In this document: piece after piece, positions 1 through 7,211 of the stretch
Layout of the letters: the number at the start of each line of letters is the position of its first letter
Position numbering within the stretch: the first letter of the stretch is position 1
NCBI GenBank assembly: GCA_964501185.1
Contig: CAZCRT010000023.1
Span: forward strand, 1-48,422
DNA: 48,422 nucleotides
Direction of reading: 5' to 3'
From: BS150m-G50 sp964501185 [NCBI: uncultured Bacteroidia bacterium]
GTDB taxonomy: Bacteria; CAIWAD01; BS150m-G50
Program-made: the position numbers and the translations under genes
Notes under the pieces: model-generated
What the model saw: the letters and a program-made list of their open reading frames with translations, nothing else
Databases searched by the model: none
Told to the model about the DNA's origin: nothing

Positions 1-2
1 GA

Positions 3-101
3 AAAACACTTAAGAATCAAGCTGAGCTGTCCTGGGAAACCGGACCACTTCTAAGTTGGCAACGTGAGGTATATACGGAATACATAAAAAAATTAATCTG
101 A
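3..101 (+). CDS. C-terminal end of a gene entering from the left edge (possible)
   Basis: Frame 3 is open from the left edge to a TGA at 99-101 and gives a 32-residue tail that ends in 'REVYTEYIKKLI'. The tail is rich in Trp and charged residues and resembles the last helix of family-1 glycosyltransferases ('...FSW...VYxE'). This resemblance is only an impression. The other two forward frames close sooner (TAA at 11-13, TAA at 52-54). The next gene lies on the opposite strand, so a plus-strand gene ending here would be convergent with it. No hairpin terminator is visible between 102 and 157. Confidence 0.35.
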   Translation, partial: KTLKNQAELSWETGPLLSWQREVYTEYIKKLI

Positions 102-157
102 GAAAAGTGTGTCCTCATGAGAAATCTATACAATGAGAATTCTGACAGGTGTGTTTA

Positions 158-685
158 TCAATTGGGGCAGGGTACTTGAATAGAAGTGGGCAGGGTTATT
201 ACAGCAGTGTAAAGCTGCGCCTGCGCGTCATAAAGCTCGGCCAGACTGACATCAGCGGCAATTACACCTTCTTCAGTGAACTCTAACGGGAGGCTGAAAA
301 TTGTTCCACTTCCAGAAACCGCCAGTCCCGGCCCCATGAGGGCACTGTTTACAATCAGCTCTCCAGACTGGTACTCGTACCAGAAAAATGTGGGGCCCGC
401 ATTGCTGAACCAAATTCCTTCCTGGATATCGGATTCGTTCAGGATAACTCTGGTCGTATCAAAACGGATGCGAACATCATACACTTTGAGGGAGTCACCC
501 GGTTCAAGCCTGATCTCCACAGACAATATCTGTGGAGTATCGGGAGGACAGCATTCCGGCAGCTGTGCACGTACCAGGATCTGGGCAGTTGCCAGGCGCA
601 ACTGGCCAATCAGCAGCAGACCGAGAATGCAGGCTGGCAGGATCGTGACTGATGATGGTGAAAATGGTGTACGTTTCATAATCAT
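158..685 (-). CDS. Exported protein with a cohesin-like domain
   Basis: This is a 175-residue protein with a long signal peptide: basic start MIMKRT, hydrophobic core around 15-30, likely cleavage after 'ATA'. The mature part begins with 'PECCPPD', a Cys pair. It continues as one all-beta domain with 'GDSLKVYDVRIRFDTTRV' near residues 62-80 and 'GSGTIFSLPLEF' near 125-136. That pattern resembles cohesin/dockerin-type carrier domains, which FCB genomes often place in surface proteins. There is no T9SS tail and no lipobox, so the protein may be periplasmic or secreted without that tail. Two in-frame ATGs (685 and 679) lie next to each other and neither has a strong Shine-Dalgarno. The cohesin assignment is by eye and the function is unknown. 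Confidence 0.7.
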   Translation of the reverse strand: MIMKRTPFSPSSVTILPACILGLLLIGQLRLATAQILVRAQLPECCPPDTPQILSVEIRLEPGDSLKVYDVRIRFDTTRVILNESDIQEGIWFSNAGPTFFWYEYQSGELIVNSALMGPGLAVSGSGTIFSLPLEFTEEGVIAADVSLAELYDAQAQLYTAVITLPTSIQVPCPN

Positions 686-1301
686 TACACTTCAACAAAG
701 ATGGGTAACAGGGCGGCAATGAAAAAGTGAGCCGCGGCATATGAATGCGAAAACGATATGATACAACAATCAAATATGTGAAGAGAGTATCAACAAGAAT
801 CGGTCTCCGGATTAGCGAGTAACATCAGTAATTTACAATGATTCTCAAAACAATGTCGTTTCCGGGAAGATGGAATCTCCCGAACCGTAAAAACGTCATT
901 CCCGCGAAGGCGGGAATCCAGCAAGCAGTCAAACATGAAAATCACATGTATAACCATCATAGTCAGCCTGCGAAACAATATACAGATGCAAGCAGCGATC
1001 TGATCAGGCAGGTCTGGAAACACAGGTTGATCGCATCAACATGTTATAGTATACATCAGCTGGTTTATGCTATCCCGAATGCAAAGATACTGGATTCCCG
1101 CCTTCGCGGGAATGACGTTCCTAGTATGCGAAATGACATATAGCTCTCAGGGAATGCAAAGAACACATGATACTGAAGTGTTGCCGATGGCAACGAAAGC
1201 GAGCGATCGTATTGGCGATATCGTCTGTGTGTCCACTAAAGGTTATTCAATTCTCAAGTGATCCCTTTGGTATATAAAAGGAGATTCACTATATTCAAAC
1301 A
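686..1301. other. 616-bp intergenic region holding a repeat element
   Basis: This gap separates the divergent gene at 158-685 from the T9SS gene at 1302. Its only clear structure is the 228-bp inverted-repeat element at 892-1119. The remainder (686-891 and 1120-1301) is AT-richer and has no long coherent reading frame. The promoters of both flanking genes must lie here, but I could not identify them with confidence. A purine-rich AAGGAG at about 1278 is too far from the ATG at 1302 to be its ribosome binding site. Confidence 0.6.
892..1119. repeat. 228-bp MITE-like element, copy 1
   Basis: Two perfect 30-nt inverted copies bound the element, at 892-921 and 1090-1119. The outward end reads AACGTCATTCCCGCG and the inner end GGCGGGAATCCAG. 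Each 30-mer is itself a hairpin (CCCGC GAAG GCGGG type). The interior is 168 nt and non-coding. A second element of the same layout and almost the same length lies at 9048-9274, and the two interiors align by eye over their left halves (for example ATACAGA.GCAAGCAG). This identifies the unit as a repeat family rather than two chance hairpins. It carries no transposase. Similar 'CATTCCCGCG..GCGGGAATCCAG' repeats are known in many bacterial genomes. Confidence 0.8.
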
Positions 1302-2639
1302 ATGAAACTGATTTCACTTCAAGTAGTTATCTCTCTTCTTTTCATCTGCCAAAGCGCCGCAATTGCTGATCAGCTTCTGGTTCCCCAGGAATATTCCAGC
1401 ATCCAGCTTGGCCTGACTGCAGCCTCTGGAGGCGATACCGTTCTGGTGTCAGCAGGCACCTACTACGAAAACCTTCATTTCCCCGCCGTCCCGGTTACAC
1501 TGCTGAGTGCTTCCGGGCCGGCAACGACCATAATCGACGGTAACAACGATTCTCACACAGTACTGTTTGACCAGGATCAGACACCCACGACCCTGCTGCA
1601 GGGATTTACTATCTGCAATGGCAGTGCTACGCTGGAGGGTGATCGATTCGGTGGCGGGATATATTGCAACCGGGCTGCTCCCACCATCCGCGGCAATCTG
1701 ATCAGCGACAACCAGGCTTTTCTCGGTGGTGGGATCTGTTGTTTCCAGTCTACGGCAGTTATCATGGACAACACTGTCTCTGCAAACAGCGCTGCCAGGG
1801 GTGCCGGTATATATGCATTTGAGAGCCAGCCGACGATATCCGGCAATCGCTTCCGTTCAAACCAGTGTGAAGACAATGGCGGTGGCGGAGCCCTGGCTCT
1901 GGAATTCAGTAATGCCATCGTTGAACACAATTTCATCCGGGAAAACAGTGCGTTGTCAGGTGGCGGCATAATCTGTCGTTTCGACAGCAGCAGTGTCAAC
2001 AGCAACACAGTGGTGGCTAATGATGCGACCGACGGAGCGGGTATACTCTGTCGCTACTCAGCTCCCCTGATCCTGCAGAATATTCTCTGTCACAATCTGG
2101 AAGAGGGGCAGGGAGTTGTTTCCCGCATGTGTACCCCCGGTTTTGGTTGCAACGACATCTGGGGAAACAGTGGTGGTGACGATTGGGAAGGGGAGGACCT
2201 TGGCGGCAACTTCTCACTTGATCCGCTGTTCTGTGACCTGGCGGGTAATGATTTCCGTCTGCAGCCGGCATCCCCCTGCTGGCCCGGTGCTGATTGTGGC
2301 CTGATCGGCGCCTCTGATGTTGATTGTGATGGACAGGATGTTCCCGATATCGGGACTCAGTCACAATACCTGCCACAAACCATCGAATTGCGGCAGAACT
2401 ACCCCAATCCGTTCAATCCGACGACCACAATTGAATTCTCTTTATCATATCCAGCTGAAATACAGCTGACGGTTTATAATACCCTGGGGCAGCGGATCAT
2501 GGTACTGGCTGGGGGCCGCTACAGTGCTGGTGTTCACCAGGTTCAATTCAACGGTAGCAGGTTGACAAGTGGTGTGTTTGTGTGCAGATTGGTAGCAGGA
2601 AAACAGGTGGTCACCAGAAAGATGATCCTGTTAAAGTAG
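1302..2639 (+). CDS. Secreted parallel beta-helix protein with T9SS sorting domain
   Basis: The 445-residue protein starts with a signal peptide (1-22, ending 'AAIADQ'). A strand-rich opening of pectate-lyase type follows ('SIQLGLTAASGGDTVLV', about 35-51). Residues about 95-270 form repeated coils containing 'GGGIYC', 'GGGICC' and 'GGGIIC', each followed by 'IxxNxxxxNxA'. This is the usual right-handed parallel beta-helix spacing of about 22-24 residues. The C-terminus (about 370-445) is a type A T9SS sorting domain with 'NYPNPFNPTTTIEFSL' and the closing 'LTSGVFVCRL...RKMILLK'. The protein should cross the outer membrane through T9SS and be displayed or released. Substrate is unknown, because FCB beta-helix proteins of this type often have no demonstrated enzyme activity. 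The lipoprotein pair follows 18 nt downstream. Confidence 0.88.
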   Translation: MKLISLQVVISLLFICQSAAIADQLLVPQEYSSIQLGLTAASGGDTVLVSAGTYYENLHFPAVPVTLLSASGPATTIIDGNNDSHTVLFDQDQTPTTLLQGFTICNGSATLEGDRFGGGIYCNRAAPTIRGNLISDNQAFLGGGICCFQSTAVIMDNTVSANSAARGAGIYAFESQPTISGNRFRSNQCEDNGGGGALALEFSNAIVEHNFIRENSALSGGGIICRFDSSSVNSNTVVANDATDGAGILCRYSAPLILQNILCHNLEEGQGVVSRMCTPGFGCNDIWGNSGGDDWEGEDLGGNFSLDPLFCDLAGNDFRLQPASPCWPGADCGLIGASDVDCDGQDVPDIGTQSQYLPQTIELRQNYPNPFNPTTTIEFSLSYPAEIQLTVYNTLGQRIMVLAGGRYSAGVHQVQFNGSRLTSGVFVCRLVAGKQVVTRKMILLK

Positions 2640-2663
2640 CATCACGAAAAGGACACCATGAGA
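2622..2663 (+). repeat. Direct repeat at lipoprotein duplication, copy 1
   Basis: This stretch covers the last codons of the upstream T9SS gene, the short gap and the ATG of the first lipoprotein gene. It contains ATGATCCTGTT, an 8-nt variable stretch, AT, then ACGAAAAGGACA and CATGAGA. The same blocks with the same 36-nt spacing to the start codon recur at 3567-3608. The duplication that created the second lipoprotein gene therefore carried the 3' end of the T9SS gene with it. Confidence 0.75.
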
Positions 2664-3512
2664 AGGAATCTCCTGTTCCCCCTCATCTCCCTCCTCACTC
2701 TGTACACATTGAACAGCTGTTGTACAATCTTCGGTACGGGCATCGCTATCGCCCGGGGGCCGGCCCTCAAACAGGTTACCGGTTCAGAATTCAGCCGGAT
2801 AGATTCAGTGCAGAGAGGTTGTGAGGTAGTTCTCCTGAATAATAATGGATCGAGAAGCGACGGGCTGTTTGCCGGATTCGGGGAGAAAACAGAAGAGGAG
2901 TTCCAGCAGGATTTTGAATCCTTTCTCCTGAGTCTGCCCGATTCCGCCCGGTACAATCTTCACCTGGAAGACAGTGTCATCGTTGATTACAGGTCCTTAA
3001 TACCGGCATATGACGGCCTGGTCTGCAAAGTGAACTCTTTTGGTTATAACAGCATTGTTCTGGAATTCACAGGCTATGAAGAAAGCAACCCCGGTAATCT
3101 GACCCGGTTGCCCGATTCCTTCAGATGGCCCTATACAGCCGATATTCTTATTATGGAGGAGACTGACTTCGGCGAGATTGGTCCTGATTTTCCGGATGAG
3201 TTAAACACTATCAATGCGACCCCGGACGAAATCAAGCAGCTGCGCTTAGCAGATGGGTCACTGTTGACAAGGAATGATCTGTACCAACTCCTCACACACC
3301 CGGATATGCCCTCCAGAAGAGTGCTTCAACTTACATGTGTAAATGGTATTTCAGAATTCGAATTCAGCGGTATCCGGAAAGTGCAATACAAACCGGATCG
3401 ACTTAACGGCGCGTGGTTTATTGCGGGAGGATTGGTGGTGGATGCAGTTATCATCAGCCAGGTCGGGCTGGGCATTCGCTTTCCTGATGTGAGTCCTTTT
3501 GGCGGGATGTAG
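2658..3512 (+). CDS. Putative lipoprotein, tandem paralog 1
   Basis: This is a 284-residue protein with a lipoprotein-type signal: MRRNLL, a hydrophobic stretch, then 'TLNSCC' at about 17-22, where the first Cys would be lipidated. The mature part has no family I can name. Blocks shared with the next gene are 'GCEVVL', 'LVCKVNSFGYNSIVLEF', 'IKQLRLADGSLLTRNDL' and a C-terminal hydrophobic segment ('WFIAGGLVVDAVIIS', about 253-267) that could be a membrane helix or a buried strand. Start choice is well supported because AAAAGGA precedes the ATG at a good distance. The gene lies 18 nt after the T9SS gene and is probably co-transcribed with it. It differs from its paralog by an acidic insertion near residues 165-190. 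Confidence 0.75.
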   Translation: MRRNLLFPLISLLTLYTLNSCCTIFGTGIAIARGPALKQVTGSEFSRIDSVQRGCEVVLLNNNGSRSDGLFAGFGEKTEEEFQQDFESFLLSLPDSARYNLHLEDSVIVDYRSLIPAYDGLVCKVNSFGYNSIVLEFTGYEESNPGNLTRLPDSFRWPYTADILIMEETDFGEIGPDFPDELNTINATPDEIKQLRLADGSLLTRNDLYQLLTHPDMPSRRVLQLTCVNGISEFEFSGIRKVQYKPDRLNGAWFIAGGLVVDAVIISQVGLGIRFPDVSPFGGM

Positions 3513-3566
3513 TTTCCAACTGCACTCACTGCGAAAGTGATTCCTGCTTGCACTGGCCATGTACGA

Positions 3567-3608
3567 ATGATCCTGTTGATACTACATAACGAAAAGGACA
3601 TCATGAGA
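3567..3608 (+). repeat. Direct repeat at lipoprotein duplication, copy 2
   Basis: Second copy of the junction at 2622-2663. It has the same ATGATCCTGTT start, the same ACGAAAAGGACA block and the ATG at the same distance. Here the segment is intergenic: it is a fossil of the T9SS gene's final codons in front of the second lipoprotein gene and no longer ends a reading frame. Confidence 0.75.
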
Positions 3609-4385
3609 CGAAGGTTCTTTCTCCCCATCATTCTCCTTCTCGCCCTGTTCACACTGAACAGCTGCACGGTAATGGGATTGAGTATGGTTGTCAGCAGCGC
3701 AAATCTCAATCCCCATTTCGATTATATTGCGCCGGTGAAAGTGGATGAGGCATACTTCGGCTGTGAATTCGCGATTACAGATACAAATGGTGTTACCAGT
3801 TACGGTGAACTGGTGGATTTCAGGGAACTGGATCAGCAGCAGTATGAAGAAAGCTTTAAAAGATATATTCGCAGCCTTACCGCTTCATCGCTGAGCTATC
3901 CGTTGCCGGGTGATACGGTTGTAGTAGCTTATCTTCCGGCAATCAAGAAATCTGACAGCCTGATCTGCCGGCTTTCAGGTTTCGGTTTCAACAGCCTGCG
4001 TTTAGACTTTATCGCTTATCAGGACACCGATCCGGATCCCTACGCAAGGCTGTCCCGCCGCCTGTATCGACCACCGGACAATATTTATGTTGAAGTTGAA
4101 GAAATATCCGCAATCCGTCTGGCTGATGGGACGCTGCTTTCGAAAACCGATCTGAAGGGGCTTCTCAACCGGCATGGAATACCGGATAGCAGAGTCTTTC
4201 TACTGAAAATGGAAGATGAGAGGATCGTTGAGTTTGCCGGTACCAATATAGGAGCTCTTGCCTGCAGGCCGCATCCTGACCACAGTCTCTGGATAGCAGT
4301 CGCAGGTGGGGTGATGATGGATTGTATGATCATCTCATTACTTAACTCTTCAGATATCCGTCTCTGGCCAATATTCCTGCTGTAA
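3603..4385 (+). CDS. Putative lipoprotein, tandem paralog 2
   Basis: The 260-residue product begins MRRRFFLPII and has a lipobox 'TLNSC' at about 17-21. The frame is open upstream, but the ATG at 3603 is preceded by AAAAGGACATC, matches the start of the paralog and gives a proper lipoprotein signal, so it is preferred. Shared blocks are 'GCEFAI', 'LICRLSGFGFNSLRLDF', 'IRLADGTLLSKTDLKGLL' and a hydrophobic C-terminal segment 'WIAVAGGVMMDCMIIS'. It is shorter than paralog 1 in the middle. Function is unknown. The conserved 'RLADG(S/T)LL' motif and closing hydrophobic segment suggest one small envelope-protein family. Confidence 0.75.
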   Translation: MRRRFFLPIILLLALFTLNSCTVMGLSMVVSSANLNPHFDYIAPVKVDEAYFGCEFAITDTNGVTSYGELVDFRELDQQQYEESFKRYIRSLTASSLSYPLPGDTVVVAYLPAIKKSDSLICRLSGFGFNSLRLDFIAYQDTDPDPYARLSRRLYRPPDNIYVEVEEISAIRLADGTLLSKTDLKGLLNRHGIPDSRVFLLKMEDERIVEFAGTNIGALACRPHPDHSLWIAVAGGVMMDCMIISLLNSSDIRLWPIFLL

Positions 4386-4422
4386 GCATGGTCAACACGG
4401 TTTTTTACAGAGCGCCGTTCAT

Positions 4423-4512
4423 TCAGACTAACATACCACGCACCCTGCCCGGTTCGCGGGTGGCAGGTGTAATCAGAATGCCGGGTGTGATCTCGATCTT
4501 CTGCCGCTTGAC
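4423..4512 (-). pseudogene. Decayed 3' end of a PduL/EutQ-like tail
   Basis: Read on the minus strand, this stretch encodes KRQKIEITPGILITPATRE followed by PGRVRGMLV and a TGA at 4423-4425. This is nearly the tail of the intact phosphotransacylase at 6459-7211, which has KRRQKIKITPGMLITPAARE then LGKARGVFV. Both share about 26 codons with one codon deleted. Upstream the similarity stops abruptly at AAGCGG, where the T9SS-tail repeat (4503-4567) begins. Only the end of a gene survives, so this is a remnant produced by duplication or rearrangement and not a gene. Confidence 0.75.
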
Positions 4513-4567
4513 TGCTACTTAAAAAGCAACATTCTATTCGTTTGAGTGAACTTTCCAGCAGTCAAGC
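4503..4567. repeat. 65-bp T9SS-tail repeat, copy 1 (decayed)
   Basis: It matches 4611-4675 over 65 nt with three differences. On the minus strand it encodes LTAGKFTQTNRMLLFK and a stop, which is the last 16 residues of the propeller protein's T9SS domain with one substitution. No functional gene reads into it. The 43-nt spacer between the copies (4568-4610) contains a stretch like the 'LELFNLRG' codons of the same domain, so the region seems to be an internally deleted second copy of the T9SS 3' end. The outer ends form an inverted repeat, CTTGACTGCT / AGCAGTCAAG. Confidence 0.8.
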
Positions 4568-4610
4568 ACATTCGCATTCCGCAGGTTTGAACAGCTCTAC
4601 AACTTAGAGC

Positions 4611-4675
4611 GCCGCTTGACTGCTACTTCATAAGCAACATTCTATTTGTTTGAGTGAACTTTCCAGCAGTCAAGC
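4611..4675. repeat. 65-bp T9SS-tail repeat, copy 2 (in the live gene)
   Basis: This copy includes the last 17 codons and the TAG (minus strand, 4623-4625) of the T9SS gene at 4623-6182. Its ends form a 12-bp perfect inverted repeat, CGCTTGACTGCT / AGCAGTCAAGCG. The stop codon lies just inside one arm, and the mRNA could fold there with a loop of about 40 nt. Confidence 0.8.
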
Positions 4676-6182
4676 GATAAAAATAAACGCCACTTGCCAG
4701 ATTACCGGCATTGAAATTTACCCGATATCTACCTGAGAATTGCTGTTCATCAACCATTGTACTGACCAGTTGTCCCCGCAGGTTGAAAAGCTCCAGGGTT
4801 ACATGGGATGGACTCGCCAGATCGTAACCGATAGTAGTGCCCGGATTGAAGGGATTCGGGTAATTCTGCATCAGGCCGAACTCTATTGGGAGGATATCGC
4901 TGATCCGGACTGCAATCCCTGTAGCATAGAGGTAAGAGATAGAGTAAATCTCATAGGCCCCATCCCTTTCATCACACCACACCATGCGCGCCATTCCGCT
5001 GGCATCAACATCAATGTTCGGCGCATTATCACCGTAGGAAGTACTGTAAGTCACATCACCATCTGTAGTAAGCTGCGTTGAGGGTACGATGCTGTTTGTT
5101 TCAGTATCAATTATCATGAAGCAGATATCCACTCCAGCATCTGTATCCTGATAGTACGATATGTAGATGTATTCACCGAGTATGGTGGTCTGGGGATTCT
5201 TGGATTTCAACGCATCGTCGGGAGTCAGCGCCGAATCATCAATCAGGGTGATTGCGCCAGCATCAGCCGCATCTCCATCCTGATCGTCAAGGTCTGGATC
5301 GAGTTTCTTGTAATATATTTCAGCTTCTGATCCCCGGTGGTCATGCCAGATGATGTGCACCTTATCCTCTGAGTCAACCTGTATCGTCTGACGTTTGGAT
5401 TTCTCACCATCATCAGTTGTTATCTGCGTTGCATCAATCAGTGTATTGCCATCGCTGCCATCCAGCATCATGTAGTGAAGCTCATCATCAGAGGTATTCT
5501 CATAATCATTCCAGCAGATGTGGACATTGTCATCAGAGTCCACCGCTACATCGGGACGTCCATACCAGCTGTCACATTCCCTGATATGGATGGTTGGAAT
5601 CAGAACAGAACCCTCATTGCCCGCCTTCAGGTAGTAGATCTCATCACCATCCTCTTCGAAAACCACATGTATGTCGTCATTGCTGTCCAGGGCAATGCGG
5701 GGATGCGTTAGATAGCTATCCACATCTTCTGTCAGTTCCGTTATATCAACAACAGTAATCTGTTCGGGATCAGCCGCGCTTCCATCCTGGTCGTCAAGAG
5801 CCGGATCCAGTTTGGTAAACTGAATCTCATGGGTAGCCCGGTCAGAAAAGACAATCAGCACCATGTCATCTGAATCTACAACGATTGCCGGGTGCTTATC
5901 ACTGTAATCATCATCGACTGTCAACCGCGTATCATCGATCAGGGTGTTGCCACTGTTGTCGAGCATGGTATACCAGATTTCCCGTTCAGAAGTGCCACAT
6001 TCGTCAAAGTAGACAATGTGGGAGTTGCCTTCAGAGTCAACCGCGATATCAGGCTGGTCGGCACGCTCCTCACAATCGGTAACACGAATCTCAGGCCCCG
6101 GTTGAGCCACAATCACTGCAGGTGGTATTGCCAGTGCAAATACAACCAGCAGGATCAATCCCCGGATAATTCTCGCTTTCAT
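4623..6182 (-). CDS. Secreted beta-propeller-like repeat protein with T9SS sorting domain
   Basis: The protein has 519 residues with a signal peptide (1-27, 'MKARIIRGLILL...VIVAQ'). The body has at least six repeats with the core 'VDSDDNVHIxW', for example 'PDIAVDSEGNSHIVYFD', 'PRIALDSNDDIHVVFEE' and 'PDVAVDSDDNVHICWND'. They are spaced about 50-60 residues apart and most are followed by 'EI.Y..L'. This fits a six-bladed propeller of the sialidase/BNR-like type, although I see no full sialidase active site. The C-terminus (about 440-519) is a T9SS type A domain, 'NYPNPFNPGTTIGYDL...SGVYFYRLTAGKF'. The start has a textbook AAGGAGG at 6189-6195, 6 nt before the ATG. The protein is very acidic, as T9SS cargo often is. 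Ligand and role are unknown. Confidence 0.88.
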   Translation of the reverse strand: MKARIIRGLILLVVFALAIPPAVIVAQPGPEIRVTDCEERADQPDIAVDSEGNSHIVYFDECGTSEREIWYTMLDNSGNTLIDDTRLTVDDDYSDKHPAIVVDSDDMVLIVFSDRATHEIQFTKLDPALDDQDGSAADPEQITVVDITELTEDVDSYLTHPRIALDSNDDIHVVFEEDGDEIYYLKAGNEGSVLIPTIHIRECDSWYGRPDVAVDSDDNVHICWNDYENTSDDELHYMMLDGSDGNTLIDATQITTDDGEKSKRQTIQVDSEDKVHIIWHDHRGSEAEIYYKKLDPDLDDQDGDAADAGAITLIDDSALTPDDALKSKNPQTTILGEYIYISYYQDTDAGVDICFMIIDTETNSIVPSTQLTTDGDVTYSTSYGDNAPNIDVDASGMARMVWCDERDGAYEIYSISYLYATGIAVRISDILPIEFGLMQNYPNPFNPGTTIGYDLASPSHVTLELFNLRGQLVSTMVDEQQFSGRYRVNFNAGNLASGVYFYRLTAGKFTQTNRMLLMK

Positions 6183-6458
6183 AATCCGCCTCCTTTTTCA
6201 ACGCGATTAACAACGCTGTTGTTTCCCGGCTATCCTGTATCTCTGAAGATCGCAGGTGCCATGATTTACATCCGGTTGTATCAGGCAGCCGTCAGTCAGT
6301 GATCATTTGTACTGATGAAACTGTTTTGGAAGATAGTAATTGTAATACAGTTATGCTAACTGAAATCAGTGAGATTTGTTACCGGAGGTTTGGCAGGCAG
6401 AAGTAAAGTATGATATGAATTTCACTGTGCTGCGAATGGATGATCTGCAGTATCTTTA

Positions 6459-7211
6459 TCAGACGAACACACCACGCGCTTTGCCCAGCTCCCGGGCGGC
6501 AGGTGTAATCAGCATGCCGGGTGTGATTTTGATCTTCTGTCGCCGCTTGATGGCATCCAGCACATCCCGTTCGTTGATCAGTCTTTTTTGAGGGTAGTAG
6601 GCGTCAGGTAGGGTGGTCACCGGAGGTGGTGTCTTCAGTATTTTCACCAGGCTGCCACTGCTGACACCGGCCGCATTGGCTTCCTCCACATCCAGATGCA
6701 GTTCGCTGGTGGTTTCGTTGCCGATGCGGGTTTCCACACCGGTGAGAATAAGATCCCGCCCGGCGCTGCGCAGGTGAGAGGGATGATCACTCTGAATCAC
6801 AGCCATTACAAATTCACCCCTACTGATATGAAATTCCCGGGCATCCTGTGGCAACAGGTGCAGATGACGCAATGCCACCACCACCGGTATGGTCAGATTA
6901 CGTCCATCCGTCCCGATAAGTGTCAGTGAAGGAGCGTCGAGAATATCGCCAGCAGTTCGTACCGGTGGGTCGAGTTGTAACAGGGCAGCATCACCACGGG
7001 TGATGAAAGCGTGGCTGTGTGGTACAGGGTCAGGGCTGACCGGTACTTCGGTCAGACGGTTGAGAGCTGTTGCCAGGATGCAACGGGTGTCCAGCCAGCC
7101 ACTTCCGGAACCAGTTCCGACTGTCCTGGGTTCCCGCCCGAAAAGGAATTCCCGGTCAGACTGGCTCAGCCGAATATGGTGGGGGATTACCCTGACCGGT
7201 AGTCGTTTCAT
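6459..7211 (-). CDS. pduL: PduL-type phosphate acyltransferase with EutQ-like C-terminal tail
   Basis: The 250-residue protein would convert acyl-CoA plus phosphate to acyl-phosphate and CoA, regenerating CoA for the dehydrogenase encoded just upstream. Family landmarks are the opening 'VIPHHIRLSQSDREFLFG' (first half-domain), 'DPPVRTAGDI', the second motif 'ALRHLHLLPQDA' (His116, His118) and 'ELHLDVEEANA' (His172). The usual first motif is NRHxHLS; here it is PHHIRLS, so the second His is Arg14. In known PduL the two HxH pairs help bind zinc. Residues 208-250 are extra: 'RLINERDVLDAIKRRQKI' then 'ITPAARELGKARG', which resembles the start of EutQ. There is no N-terminal encapsulation peptide. 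TAATG overlap with the upstream gene implies translational coupling. Confidence 0.88.
   Translation of the reverse strand: MKRLPVRVIPHHIRLSQSDREFLFGREPRTVGTGSGSGWLDTRCILATALNRLTEVPVSPDPVPHSHAFITRGDAALLQLDPPVRTAGDILDAPSLTLIGTDGRNLTIPVVVALRHLHLLPQDAREFHISRGEFVMAVIQSDHPSHLRSAGRDLILTGVETRIGNETTSELHLDVEEANAAGVSSGSLVKILKTPPPVTTLPDAYYPQKRLINERDVLDAIKRRQKIKITPGMLITPAARELGKARGVFV

Noticed and set aside
276-722. Plus-strand reading frame opposite the cohesin-like gene
   Set aside because: It is antisense to a coherent exported protein, has no ribosome binding site and has shadow-like composition.
838-1261. Short plus-strand reading frames across the first repeat element
   Set aside because: They read through the inverted repeat ends and non-coding interior; the second element does not preserve them.
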